A stretch of 64,000 nt of DNA from JARRNJ01 sp037385045 (GTDB lineage Bacteria > Pseudomonadota > Gammaproteobacteria > JASBUN01): NCBI GenBank assembly GCA_037385045.1, contig JARRNJ010000025.1, positions 5,194 to 69,193 of the forward strand, read 5' to 3'. The notes under the pieces were generated by a model, which saw only the letters and a program-made list of their open reading frames with translations, was not told the DNA's origin and did not search any database. How positions within the stretch are numbered: position 1 is the first letter of the stretch; every line of letters begins with the position of its first letter. A program made the position numbers and the translations under genes. This document shows positions 25,095-35,684 of this stretch, piece by piece.

Positions 25095-26822
25095 CTAGGT
25101 CTTGGCGGCGGCCTGATTCACCCGTTTGGTGATCACGTATTGCTGGGCGATGGACAAAGTATTGTTCACCACCCAGTAGACCACCAGCCCGGCCGGGAAG
25201 AAGGCGAAGAACACCGTGAACACCAGCGGCAGCAGCATCATGATCTTCTGTTGCAGGGGGTCCATGGGCGCGGGGTTCAGGCGCTGCTGGATCAGCATGG
25301 TGACGCCCATGAGCAGCGGCAGCACGAAGTACGGATCGGGCGCCGACAGGTCGTGGATCCAGAGGATGAACGGCGCCTGGCGCATCTCGACGCTGTAGAG
25401 CAAGACCCAGTACAGGGCGATGAAAACCGGAATCTGGATCACGATCGGAAGGCAGCCGCCCAGCGGGTTGATCTTTTCGGTCTTGTACAACTCCATGAGG
25501 GCCTGGTTCATCTTCTGGCGGTCGTCGCCGTAGCGTTCCTTGAGCGCTTTCATGCGCGGCTGTACACGCCGCATCTTGGCCATGGAGCGGTAGCTGGTTT
25601 CGGAGAGTTTGTAGAACGCCAGCTTGATCAGGATGGTCAGGACGATGATCGACCAGCCCCAGTTGCCGAAAAACTTGTGCAGTTTTTCCAGCAGCCAGAA
25701 CAGCGGCTTGGAGATCACCGTGAGGATGCCGTAGTCCACCGTCAGCTCCAGGCCGGGGGTGATGCTGGCCAGGCGGTCCTGGAGCTTCGGCCCGACGAAC
25801 AGGCGGCTTTTGAAGTTCCGCGTCGACCCGGGCGCCACTGTCTGCAGCGGGGACATGGCCCCGATGCGGTAGGTGTGGAACTGCTTCGGCAGGTAGTCTG
25901 CGTAAAATGTGTCGGTGCTCTTGGAGTCGGGGATCCAGGCGCCGAGGAAATAATGCTGCAGCATCGCCACCCAACCGCCCTTGACGTCGGTGACGTTGAG
26001 GGCCTTGTCCTTCATGTCGGAGAAGCTTTCCTTCTTGTAGTGATCCGAAGGGGTGTAGTAAGCAGTGCCGAGGTAGGTGTGGATAAATCGGCTGGACGTA
26101 CCTTTGCCCGTGTGTTCGGTGCGCTGCAGTTGGCGGTAGAAGCTCGCCTGCCAGGGTTTGCCTGAGTTGTTCTTGACCTGATAGTCGAGGCCGACCACGT
26201 AGCTTCCGCGCTTGAAGGTATAGGTCTTGGTGACCTCAATTCCCGTGGGGCTCGACCAATGCAGATGAACCTGGAGGGTATCCTGGCCCGGGGCGAGCGT
26301 GTAGTCGGTCTTGTCGGCGGTGTAGAGACTCTTGTGGTTGGGTGCGTCGGCGATGGCACCGTGGGGCCCGGTGAACCCGGACTGGGCCACGTAGAAACCG
26401 GGGCCGCGGTCGGTCATCAACTCAAACGGCTTCTTGTCTTTGATGGATACCGTGTACTTGCGCAGATCCACTTGGCGCACGTCGCCGCCCTGGGTGTCGA
26501 GACGCACGTCCAGCACGTCGGTGCGCACGTGGATCGCCTGCTTGCTCTTGACCAAAGGCTCGGCCGGCCCGGCGGCCGGCTGCTGCGTCTTCTCGGGCCC
26601 ACCGGCCGCGGGAACGGCGCTGGGGACGGCGGACTGCGCCGCGGACGGCGAAGCGGGCGCCTTCGCGGGCGCACTGGCGGCTTTGGTCTTTTGTGCCGGT
26701 TGCGTCGGTGCGCTGGTGGTGACAGGGGGAGACTTGGGCCCGTAGTCCTTCTCCCATGCCTGGAACAGCAGCAGCGCTACGAAGCACAGGGCGATAAAAA
26801 GGTACAGCCGCGGATTAGCCAT
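25095..26822 (-). CDS. yidC: Membrane protein insertase YidC
   Basis: 575 aa. An N-terminal signal-anchor (LYLFIALCFVALLLFQAW) precedes a Pro/Ala-rich linker, a periplasmic beta-sandwich domain, and the five-helix insertase core (KLSETSYRSMAKMRRVQPRMKALKERYGDD, LGGCLPIVIQIPVFIALYW, PLVFTVFFAFFPAGLVVYWVVNN). It inserts proteins such as subunits a and c of ATP synthase. The start at 26822 (MANPRLYL) overlaps the end of yidD by 8 nt. Confidence 0.97.
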   Translation of the reverse strand: MANPRLYLFIALCFVALLLFQAWEKDYGPKSPPVTTSAPTQPAQKTKAASAPAKAPASPSAAQSAVPSAVPAAGGPEKTQQPAAGPAEPLVKSKQAIHVRTDVLDVRLDTQGGDVRQVDLRKYTVSIKDKKPFELMTDRGPGFYVAQSGFTGPHGAIADAPNHKSLYTADKTDYTLAPGQDTLQVHLHWSSPTGIEVTKTYTFKRGSYVVGLDYQVKNNSGKPWQASFYRQLQRTEHTGKGTSSRFIHTYLGTAYYTPSDHYKKESFSDMKDKALNVTDVKGGWVAMLQHYFLGAWIPDSKSTDTFYADYLPKQFHTYRIGAMSPLQTVAPGSTRNFKSRLFVGPKLQDRLASITPGLELTVDYGILTVISKPLFWLLEKLHKFFGNWGWSIIVLTILIKLAFYKLSETSYRSMAKMRRVQPRMKALKERYGDDRQKMNQALMELYKTEKINPLGGCLPIVIQIPVFIALYWVLLYSVEMRQAPFILWIHDLSAPDPYFVLPLLMGVTMLIQQRLNPAPMDPLQQKIMMLLPLVFTVFFAFFPAGLVVYWVVNNTLSIAQQYVITKRVNQAAAKT

Positions 26823-27051
26823 GGGTGACTTTCTTGGTTTTTTCCGGCACCGGATCATAACCGCCCGGGGCGAACGGGTGGCAGCGAAGCAGGCGCCGCA
26901 AGGCGAGCCAGGTGCCGGTTACCGCACCATGACGGGCGATGGCGGTCTGGGCGTAACAGGAACAACTGGGATGGAAACGGCAGTTGTTGCCGAGCAAGGG
27001 GCTGATGAGGTACCGGTAGGCGCCGATCAGTGCTATCAGGATTTTGCGCAT
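26815..27051 (-). CDS. yidD: Membrane protein insertion efficiency factor YidD
   Basis: 78-aa small membrane-associated protein with an amphipathic N-terminus (MRKILIALIGAYRYLISPLLG) and the family signature CRFHPSCSCYAQTAI..HG, ending in CHPFAPGGYDPVP. It sits between rnpA and yidC and overlaps both, the standard arrangement. An upstream start at 27072 would add seven residues and overlap rnpA further. Confidence 0.95.
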   Translation of the reverse strand: MRKILIALIGAYRYLISPLLGNNCRFHPSCSCYAQTAIARHGAVTGTWLALRRLLRCHPFAPGGYDPVPEKTKKVTHG

Positions 27052-27407
27052 CGCTGGATCAGCCTGGCCCAATGTCTAGTTAACGAGGCATGCAGTTCTG
27101 GTCGGGTTTTGCCCGCGACCCCGGCTCGGGCCAACACGACGACGTCGAGTCCCCCCAGCGCCGCCTGGTGGTGGCGGAAGCTCTCGCGGGCGATGCGCTT
27201 GACGCGGTTTCGGTCCACGGCGCTACGGGCGGCCTTTTTCGAAATTGCCAGCCCGAGGCGCGCGTGGTCGGTACCGTTGGGCGCGGCCAGCACGGTGAAG
27301 CAAGGGTCGCTGGAACGTTGCGCCCGCTTGAAGACCCGCTGGAATTGCGTCTGGCACGTCAGCCGTGCGCGGCGTCGAAAACGCGTGCTACCCGTCGAGG
27401 CATTCAA
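27036..27407 (-). CDS. rnpA: Ribonuclease P protein component
   Basis: 123-aa basic protein that binds RNase P RNA to mature tRNA 5' ends. It carries the family core RVFKRA..., RLGLAISKKAARSAVDRNRVKRIARESFR. The best start is a TTG three bases after the rpmH stop; an ATG at 27403 is out of frame. It forms the usual rpmH-rnpA-yidD-yidC operon. Confidence 0.95.
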   Translation of the reverse strand: MNASTGSTRFRRRARLTCQTQFQRVFKRAQRSSDPCFTVLAAPNGTDHARLGLAISKKAARSAVDRNRVKRIARESFRHHQAALGGLDVVVLARAGVAGKTRPELHASLTRHWARLIQRCAKS

Positions 27408-27410
27408 CGC

Positions 27411-27545
27411 TCAGGGGGTCAGCCGAGCGCGTCCCTTGGCGCGACGAGCCTTGAGCACCAGCCGCCCGCTCTTGGTCTTCATGCGCGCCCGGAAACCGTG
27501 GGTGCGCTTGCGCTTGAGGACGCTGGGTTGAAAAGTTCTCTTCAT
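27411..27545 (-). CDS. rpmH: Ribosomal protein L34
   Basis: 44 aa, beginning MKRTFQPSVLKRKRTHGFRA and ending RAKGRARLTP, an unmistakable bacterial L34. It is the first gene of the minus-strand replichore next to the origin. Confidence 0.99.
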   Translation of the reverse strand: MKRTFQPSVLKRKRTHGFRARMKTKSGRLVLKARRAKGRARLTP

Positions 27546-27598
27546 GACTGTATCCGCCGTGCTGGACTGGCCAGGTTGTGCCCCTGGGAAAAGGCGGA

Positions 27599-27628
27599 AT
27601 GCTACTGGTTTCCGCGAGTTGCTGTCAA
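27599..27628 (-). promoter_or_regulatory. Sigma-70 promoter of rpmH-rnpA-yidDC
   Basis: On the minus strand a perfect TTGACA (27623-27628) is followed after 18 bp by TAGCAT (27599-27604). This puts the transcription start about 45-50 bp before rpmH. DnaA boxes lie just upstream, so DnaA could influence it. Confidence 0.65.
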
Positions 27629-27647
27629 CTGTGGCGGCGGGCGTTTT

Positions 27648-27671
27648 TTATCCACGGGCAGGTGTGGATAA
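27648..27671. promoter_or_regulatory. Two DnaA boxes between rpmH and dnaA
   Basis: TTATCCACG (27648-27656) and TGTGGATAA (27663-27671) face each other. The second is a perfect DnaA box and the first differs by one base. They lie about 60 bp upstream of dnaA and suggest DnaA autoregulation and/or part of a bipartite origin. Confidence 0.75.
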
Positions 27672-27731
27672 GTTGCAGCCGCGGCGGTAGACTGCCCGTT
27701 TCCATGCCGATCGGCTGCGACAACGACACGG

Positions 27732-29060
27732 GTGATGCAGGTGGACGCTTCGCTGTGGACCAAATGCCTGAAACGACTTGAATCGGAGTTGTCGCAAGGA
27801 CAGTTCAACACCTGGATCCGGCCCTTGCACGCCGTCCAGGACGGCAGCCAGCTGCGGTTGCTGGCACCGAACCGCTTCGTGTTGGACCGGGTGCGTGACC
27901 AGTTCTTCGCGCGCATTAATGCGGCCATCAGCGATTCGGTTCCGGCGAGCCCGCCCACGGTGGTGTTGGAAGTGGGCAGCGTCGGTCCGGCTGTGGCACT
28001 GGACCGCCCGCGGCGTGAGCGCGGCGCCGACGGGCCGCGGCGGAGCAACCTCAACCCCGGGTTCACGTTCGAAACCTTTGTCGAAGGCAAGTCGAACCAG
28101 CTCGCGCGGGCGGCGTCGGCCCAGGTGGCCGAGAACCCGGGCGCCGCGTACAACCCATTGTTTATTTATGGGGGAGTGGGACTCGGCAAGACCCACCTGA
28201 TGCATGCCGTCGGGAACATGATGCAGCAACGCAACCCCAGGGCGCGGGTGGCGTACCTGCATTCGGAGCGTTTCGTCGCGGATATGGTCAAGGCACTGCA
28301 GCACAACGCCATCAACGACTTCAAACGCTATTACCGCAGCGTGGATGCGCTGCTGATCGACGATATTCAGTTCTTTGCCGGCAAGGAACGCTCCCAGGAA
28401 GAGTTTTTCCATACCTTCAATGCGCTCTTGGAGGGCCAGCACCAAATCATCCTCAGCTGCGATCGTTACCCAAAGGAGGTCAACGGTCTCGAAGAGCGCT
28501 TGAAATCGCGCTTCGGATGGGGCTTGACCGTGGCGATCGAGCCGCCGGAGCTGGAAACCCGCGTCGCGATACTGATGGGCAAAGCCGCGCAAAGCCACGT
28601 TCAGCTGCCCGATGAAGTGGCGTTTTTCATCGGCAAACGCATCCGCTCCAACATCCGTGAGTTGGAGGGGGCGCTGCGGCGGGTCATCGCCCACGCCCGG
28701 TTTACCAACCAAAACGTGTCCCTGGAGTTGGCACGGGAGGCACTGAAGGACTTGCTGGCGCTCCAGGATAAGCTCGTAACCATCGAGAATATTCAAAAAA
28801 CGGTCGCCGAGTACTATAAGATCCGGGTGCACGATCTGCTCTCGGCGCGCCGCAGCCGTTCCATCGCTCGGCCGCGGCAGATAGCCATGGGGCTCGCCAA
28901 GGAGTTGACGAATCACAGCCTGCCCGAGATCGGTGATGCCTTCGGGGGACGGGACCACACGACGGTGCTGCATGCCTGCCGCAAGGTGGCCGAATTGCGC
29001 GAGAGCGATATCCGCATCGAGGAAGATTATAAGAACCTGTTGAGAATCCTCACAACATGA
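27732..29060 (+). CDS. dnaA: Chromosomal replication initiator DnaA
   Basis: 442 aa. Domain I (LWTKCLKRLESELSQGQFNTWIRPL) binds helicase and partners; a short linker follows. The AAA+ domain has Walker A GGVGLGKTH, Walker B LLIDDIQFF and the sensor arginines. Domain IV carries the DnaA-box-binding motif (GRDHTTVLHACRKV). Starts GTG (27732) and ATG (27735) are adjacent and equally plausible. It is the first gene of the plus-strand replichore. Confidence 0.98.
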   Translation: MMQVDASLWTKCLKRLESELSQGQFNTWIRPLHAVQDGSQLRLLAPNRFVLDRVRDQFFARINAAISDSVPASPPTVVLEVGSVGPAVALDRPRRERGADGPRRSNLNPGFTFETFVEGKSNQLARAASAQVAENPGAAYNPLFIYGGVGLGKTHLMHAVGNMMQQRNPRARVAYLHSERFVADMVKALQHNAINDFKRYYRSVDALLIDDIQFFAGKERSQEEFFHTFNALLEGQHQIILSCDRYPKEVNGLEERLKSRFGWGLTVAIEPPELETRVAILMGKAAQSHVQLPDEVAFFIGKRIRSNIRELEGALRRVIAHARFTNQNVSLELAREALKDLLALQDKLVTIENIQKTVAEYYKIRVHDLLSARRSRSIARPRQIAMGLAKELTNHSLPEIGDAFGGRDHTTVLHACRKVAELRESDIRIEEDYKNLLRILTT

Positions 29061-29316
29061 TGTGGATAACCTGTGCGCAAATGATTCAGTGGGGCTACTT
29101 CGATAGTTATCCACAAACAGCTCACAGGTTTTATTCTGGATAAACATGCTTTATACATTTGTTATAGTGAGTTTAAGGTGCTGTTTATAAACCTTAAATA
29201 GGTGTTACGCACAGAGTTGGCAGGCAGTAATAAAGCACTACTAAGTAAAATATTTCTTTATTTAAGTTAAGTACCAAGCACGTGCTGAAGACACTTCCGT
29301 GAGGAAAGGGCCGAGC
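29061..29316. other. Probable oriC (dnaA-dnaN spacer)
   Basis: This 256-bp gap holds DnaA boxes TGTGGATAA (29061-29069) and TTATCCACA (29107-29115), and a weaker TCTGGATAA (29135-29143). An AT-rich tract of about 150 bp with runs such as AAAATATTTCTTTATTTAAG follows, suitable as an unwinding element. A TTTAAGG...CCTTAAA inverted repeat lies at 29172-29198. Gene direction flips at this locus (minus to the left, plus to the right), as expected at an origin. The dnaN ribosome binding site GAGGAAAGG is at its end. Confidence 0.7.
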
Positions 29317-30417
29317 ATGAAGTTCAAAGTACAACGGGAAACGCTGCTGAAACCGTTGCAGCTTGTCAGTGGGGTCGTGGAACGCAGACAGACCTTGCCG
29401 GTACTGTCCAATTTGTTGGTTGTCGCAGAAGGGGGAAAGATCTCCTTCACAGCGACGGACCTGGAGGTGGAGTTGGTCGCGGATCTGGCATTGGAGGTTG
29501 AGGATCCAGGGGAGATCACATTGCCGGCGCGCAAGCTTCTGGACATTTGCCGCACCTTACCGGAAACGGCGGAACTGGAGTTATCAGTCAGCGGCGACAA
29601 GGCGCAGTTGAAATCCGGTCGCAGCCGCTTCAGTCTCGCCACATTGCCGGCCAGCGAATTTCCGAGTGTCGAGGAAATCGGCGGCACGCGCCAGTTCAGC
29701 GTCGAGCAGCGGGAGCTGAAGTCGCTGATTGAGCGCACGCATTTTTCGATGGCGCAGCAGGACGTCCGTTACTACCTGAACGGTTTGATGTTTGAGATGG
29801 AGACGGAGCGCTTACGCAGTGTGGCTACCGATGGGCACCGGCTTGCCTTGTGTGAATTGGAGTTGGCCACCGGCGACGGCGACACGCAGCAGGTGATCGT
29901 GCCGCGGAAGGGAATCCAGGAACTGGCCCGGTTGCTGGAGGACAGCGAGAGCACGGCGGAAGTGGAGGTGGGCAGCAATCACGTCCGGGTGCAGCTTCCG
30001 GGTCTGCGGTTTACGTCGAAACTGATCGATGGCCGGTTTCCCGAATACCAGCGGGTGATTCCAAAGGCGGCGGAGAACATCCTCACGGCGGGACGGGACG
30101 AACTCAAGCAGGCGCTGGTACGCACCTCGATCCTCTCCAACGAGAAATACCGCGGGGTGCGGCTGCAGCTTTCCGGTGACCGCCTGCGGATCCTGGCCCA
30201 CAACCCGGAACAGGAAGAGGCGGAAGAGGAGCTGGGCGTCAGTTACGAAGGGGACGAGCTGGAGATCGGATTCAATGTAACGTACTTGCTGGACGCCCTG
30301 AATGCCGTGGGCGCTGAACAGGTGACTATTGCGTTGTCGGACGCCAACAGTAGTTGTTTGATTCAAGCGCCAGACGGCGGCGAGTGTAAGTATGTGGTGA
30401 TGCCTATGCGCCTGTAA
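29317..30417 (+). CDS. dnaN: DNA polymerase III beta sliding clamp
   Basis: 366 aa, matching E. coli DnaN. It begins MKFKVQRETLLKPLQLVSGVVERRQTLPVLSN and ends in the conserved YVVMPMRL. The three clamp domains can be followed (TATDLEVEL, FSMAQQDVRYYLNGLMFE, IDGRFPEYQRVIP). The start is fixed by GAGGAAAGG seven bases upstream; an earlier in-frame GTG is unlikely. Confidence 0.98.
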   Translation: MKFKVQRETLLKPLQLVSGVVERRQTLPVLSNLLVVAEGGKISFTATDLEVELVADLALEVEDPGEITLPARKLLDICRTLPETAELELSVSGDKAQLKSGRSRFSLATLPASEFPSVEEIGGTRQFSVEQRELKSLIERTHFSMAQQDVRYYLNGLMFEMETERLRSVATDGHRLALCELELATGDGDTQQVIVPRKGIQELARLLEDSESTAEVEVGSNHVRVQLPGLRFTSKLIDGRFPEYQRVIPKAAENILTAGRDELKQALVRTSILSNEKYRGVRLQLSGDRLRILAHNPEQEEAEEELGVSYEGDELEIGFNVTYLLDALNAVGAEQVTIALSDANSSCLIQAPDGGECKYVVMPMRL

Positions 30418-30447
30418 GGGCGCCGCGCGGCCGACAGATGGCCGCGG

Positions 30448-31533
30448 ATGGTACTTATGGGGTTGATCAGCGTCGGTATTCGGCACTTTCGCAACCTGTC
30501 AGCCGTCGATTTCGAGCCTTCGCCGGAAGTGAATGTCGTTTTCGGACGCAACGCTTCGGGCAAGACGAGCTTGCTTGAGGCGGTGTACTTCCTGGGGCGG
30601 GCCCGATCGTTCCGGACTCACCGAGTTGACCGGCTGGTGCAGAATGGGGCCGATCAATTGCAGGTGTTCGGCCGCTTGAGCGCAGAGGCGGGCACGGTGC
30701 CATTGGGGGTGGAGCGCAGCCGCCAGGAAACGCGCATTCGCATTGGCGGGCAGGCCGTGAGTGCCGTTTCAGCGCTGGCGGCGGCATTGCCAGTACAGCT
30801 GGTTCATCCCAACAGTCATCGTTTGTTAGAGGAAGGCCCACAGTACCGCCGCCGGTTCCTGGACTGGGGGGTGTTCCACGTGGAACCAGCGTTCTTTCCG
30901 GCGTGGCAGCGCTATCAGCGCGCCCTGCGTCAACGCAACGCCGCCCTGCGCAAAGACCAGCCTTCCCGTTCTGTCAGCGCCTGGAACCAGGAGCTCGTCG
31001 AAGCCGCGGCGGTGATCGATTCGGCCCGGCGACGCTATGTGGAGCGGTTAGGTCCACAAATGGCCGCTTTCACTGAGCGCCTGGCCGAAATCGAGGGCGT
31101 GGCGCTGAAGTACCGCGGCGGTTGGCCGGAGGCGGTGCAATTCGGCGTGGCATTGGAGGAGGCGGCGCGCCGCGATCGCGACGCCAGACACACGACCGTC
31201 GGCCCGCACCGAGCCGACGTCCGCGTAAACGTCGGCGACGTCGCGGCGGCGGGTCGGGTATCCCGGGGCCAGCAGAAACTGTTGGTGGCGGCCCTCTTGC
31301 TGGCGCAGGCGATGTTGTTCAACGAATCCACGGGGCAAAGGTCGTTGATCTTGGTCGACGACCTGGCGGCCGAACTGGACGCCGATCACCGGCGACGCTT
31401 CATGGGCCTGTTGAAGGGTTTGCCGGCCCAGTCGTTCGTTACGGCCATCGATGCGGAATCCCTGTCCGCCGATGACATCGGCCCGGCCCGGGTGTTCCAC
31501 GTGGAACACGGTCAACTGCGGGAAATGGTATAA
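30448..31533 (+). CDS. recF: DNA repair and recombination protein RecF
   Basis: 361-aa ABC-like ATPase that helps load RecA at gaps with RecO and RecR. It has Walker A GRNASGKTS, the signature region RVSRGQQKLLVAALLLAQ and Walker B LILVDDLAAELD. The two VFHVE segments, at about residues 142-146 and 349-353, are encoded by parS-like palindromes. ATGs at 30448 and 30457 are both possible starts. Confidence 0.97.
   Translation: MVLMGLISVGIRHFRNLSAVDFEPSPEVNVVFGRNASGKTSLLEAVYFLGRARSFRTHRVDRLVQNGADQLQVFGRLSAEAGTVPLGVERSRQETRIRIGGQAVSAVSALAAALPVQLVHPNSHRLLEEGPQYRRRFLDWGVFHVEPAFFPAWQRYQRALRQRNAALRKDQPSRSVSAWNQELVEAAAVIDSARRRYVERLGPQMAAFTERLAEIEGVALKYRGGWPEAVQFGVALEEAARRDRDARHTTVGPHRADVRVNVGDVAAAGRVSRGQQKLLVAALLLAQAMLFNESTGQRSLILVDDLAAELDADHRRRFMGLLKGLPAQSFVTAIDAESLSADDIGPARVFHVEHGQLREMV
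30872..30887. promoter_or_regulatory. parS-like site 1 within recF
   Basis: TGTTCCACGTGGAACC contains the perfect 14-bp palindrome GTTCCACGTGGAAC and matches the parS form TGTTCCACGTGGAACA at 15 of 16 bases. It is about 3 kb from dnaA's start, and parAB is in the same window. Confidence 0.8.
31493..31508. promoter_or_regulatory. parS site 2 at the 3' end of recF
   Basis: TGTTCCACGTGGAACA is a perfect 16-bp palindrome and an exact match to the known gammaproteobacterial parS variant. It lies 621 bp from site 1, in the same codon phase, encoding VFHVE. Confidence 0.88.
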
Positions 31534-31561
31534 TGATTCGATTCTGCCACAGGACACCTCT

Positions 31562-33979
<2,418 letters not shown>

Positions 33980-33990
33980 CCGCCGCGCGG

Positions 33991-34713
33991 TCAATCGGGC
34001 CGGCCGCCGATGGCCGCCACCGTGGTTTCGATCCAGTCCTCGATGCGGCGGTTGATCTGGGACGCTGACATGCCCGTGGTGTCGATGGGCTCACCGATGA
34101 CCACCTTGATTATCCCCGGACGTTTGAGAAATCCCCTGCGCGGCCAGTAATAGCCGGCATTGTGGGCCATAGGCACCACCGGCGCCCGGGTCTTGGCGGC
34201 GAGCAGCGCGGCGCCGGGGCGATATTCTCCCCGCTCCCCGGGCGCCACCCGCGTCCCCTCCGGGAAAATCACCACATTGATCCCGTCGCGCAGCCGTGCG
34301 CGGCCTTGTTCGATGAGCTGCTCCACCGCTTTGCGGCCCTTGGCGCGGTTGATCGCAATGGGTTTGAGGGTTGCCAGACCCCAGCCGAAAATCGGCACCC
34401 ACATGAGTTCCCGTTTCAGCACCCACACCATGCGCGGCACCATGGTTTCCATGGCAATGGTTTCCCACGCCGACTGGTGCTTGCACACGTAGATGGCCGC
34501 GCCTGGCGGGATATTCTCCCGGCCCGACACGTCGTGGCGCAAGCCACAGGTCACGCGCAGCCACCAAAGATTGAAATACGGCCACGCCTTGGAGATATGC
34601 TGCCGCGTCAGGAATGGCAGCGGCGCGGCAAGCAACAATACGACCACCATCAAAACCGTCGATACGGCGAGCCCCAACCAATAAAGCAGCCCGCGCAAGT
34701 AGGCGATCAGCAC
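33991..34713 (-). CDS. 1-acyl-sn-glycerol-3-phosphate acyltransferase family protein
   Basis: 240 aa. An N-terminal hydrophobic stretch (LAVSTVLMVVVLLLAAPLPF) anchors a PlsC-type domain with KHQSAWET (HX4E variant of the catalytic HX4D) and FPEGTR. It probably acylates lysophosphatidic acid or a related lysolipid at the inner membrane. The GTG start at 34713 has GGAGG/AAAGGA upstream; a longer upstream frame would cross gmhB. It is convergent with gyrB, with an 11-bp gap containing a small GACCGC/GCGGTC hairpin. Confidence 0.92.
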   Translation of the reverse strand: MLIAYLRGLLYWLGLAVSTVLMVVVLLLAAPLPFLTRQHISKAWPYFNLWWLRVTCGLRHDVSGRENIPPGAAIYVCKHQSAWETIAMETMVPRMVWVLKRELMWVPIFGWGLATLKPIAINRAKGRKAVEQLIEQGRARLRDGINVVIFPEGTRVAPGERGEYRPGAALLAAKTRAPVVPMAHNAGYYWPRRGFLKRPGIIKVVIGEPIDTTGMSASQINRRIEDWIETTVAAIGGRPD

Positions 34714-34751
34714 GTCAAAATTCCTTTCCTCCAATTCGGCGCTGACCCCGC

Positions 34752-35294
34752 TCAACGCTCCGCAGCGAGTACATGGTCGGCGACCGCAGCAAGATCGTCG
34801 AACACCGGCACACCGGCCAGCCCTTCGCCGGCGGCTGCGGTGCGCGCGCCCTTGCCGGTTCGTACCAATATCGGCGCCGCGCCGGCGGCGCGGCAGGCCT
34901 GGACGTCGCGCAGCGAATCCCCCACGCACGGCACGCCGGTGAGATCGACGCCCAGGCGTTCGCGGATCTGTTCAAACAGGCCGGTTCCGGGCTTTCTGCA
35001 ACCGCAGCCGTCCTCCGGCGTATGGGGGCAGAAGAACACCGCTTCGATCATGCCCCCAAGCTGGGCCAGGCGCCGATGCATCTTGGCATGGATGCGGTGC
35101 AGGGTCTCGATATCGAACAGCCCGCGTCCGACACCGGACTGATTGGTGGCCACCACCACCCGATAGCCCGCCTGATACAGCCGCGTCACCGCCTCCAGGC
35201 TGCCGGGCACCGGCAACCACTCTTCCGGCGACTTGATGTAGTCGTCGGAGTCCTCGTTGATGACGCCGTCGCGGTCCAGGATGATCAGCTTCAT
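34752..35294 (-). CDS. gmhB: D-glycero-beta-D-manno-heptose-1,7-bisphosphate 7-phosphatase
   Basis: 180-aa HAD-family phosphatase of the ADP-heptose pathway for LPS inner core. It has ILDRDGVIN (nucleophile Asp), ATNQSG, the zinc-binding CPHTPEDGCGCRKP and VGDSLRDV. The ATG at 35294 (MKLIILDRDG) is preferred over one nine bases upstream because of GGCGGG spacing. Its place between plsC and glyS matches Pseudomonas. Confidence 0.95.
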   Translation of the reverse strand: MKLIILDRDGVINEDSDDYIKSPEEWLPVPGSLEAVTRLYQAGYRVVVATNQSGVGRGLFDIETLHRIHAKMHRRLAQLGGMIEAVFFCPHTPEDGCGCRKPGTGLFEQIRERLGVDLTGVPCVGDSLRDVQACRAAGAAPILVRTGKGARTAAAGEGLAGVPVFDDLAAVADHVLAAER

Positions 35295-35309
35295 CGGCAG
35301 CATCCCGCC

Positions 35310-35660
35310 CTAACGGTCGCGAAATTCCGAAACGCGGACCCGCCCGTTCACCATGCGTGCGTCGCGGCGCATGATCTTCTCCAGCTTGTTCCAGAACGCG
35401 GCATGCAGATCGAAGTCAGCGGCGATAGCGGTGCCGAGCAACAAAATCAGCAAGTCCGCCGTTTCCTCCGCCAGCTCAGCCTTGTCGCGACCTTTGGTCA
35501 CGCAGGCCGACATTTCACCCAACTCCTCGGCCATCAGTGCAATGCGGTAAGTCAGCTCCTCGCCGCCATTGTTGCGGAAGTCGTGTTTTTCGTGAAACGC
35601 GCGCACGGCCGCCAGCATGTCGGCGTAGGAATCGGGATTCGGAGAGGTTTCGTCGCTCAT
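35310..35660 (-). CDS. MazG-like nucleotide pyrophosphohydrolase domain protein
   Basis: 116-aa all-helical protein with the MazG/NTP-PPase metal motif, EELGEM..., spaced to EETADLLILLLG (ExxE plus ExxD). Such proteins hydrolyse (d)NTPs to monophosphates. It lies between gmhB and glyS, 24 bp after glyS. The substrate cannot be told from sequence; house-cleaning of damaged nucleotides is a reasonable guess. Confidence 0.85.
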   Translation of the reverse strand: MSDETSPNPDSYADMLAAVRAFHEKHDFRNNGGEELTYRIALMAEELGEMSACVTKGRDKAELAEETADLLILLLGTAIAADFDLHAAFWNKLEKIMRRDARMVNGRVRVSEFRDR

Positions 35661-35684
35661 GTCAATCTCGTCGCCCAGCCGGGC

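Noticed and set aside
35584..35599. TGTTTTTCGTGAAACG, a parS-like sequence in the MazG-like gene
   Set aside because: Three mismatches including the central CACGTG core; unlikely to bind ParB.
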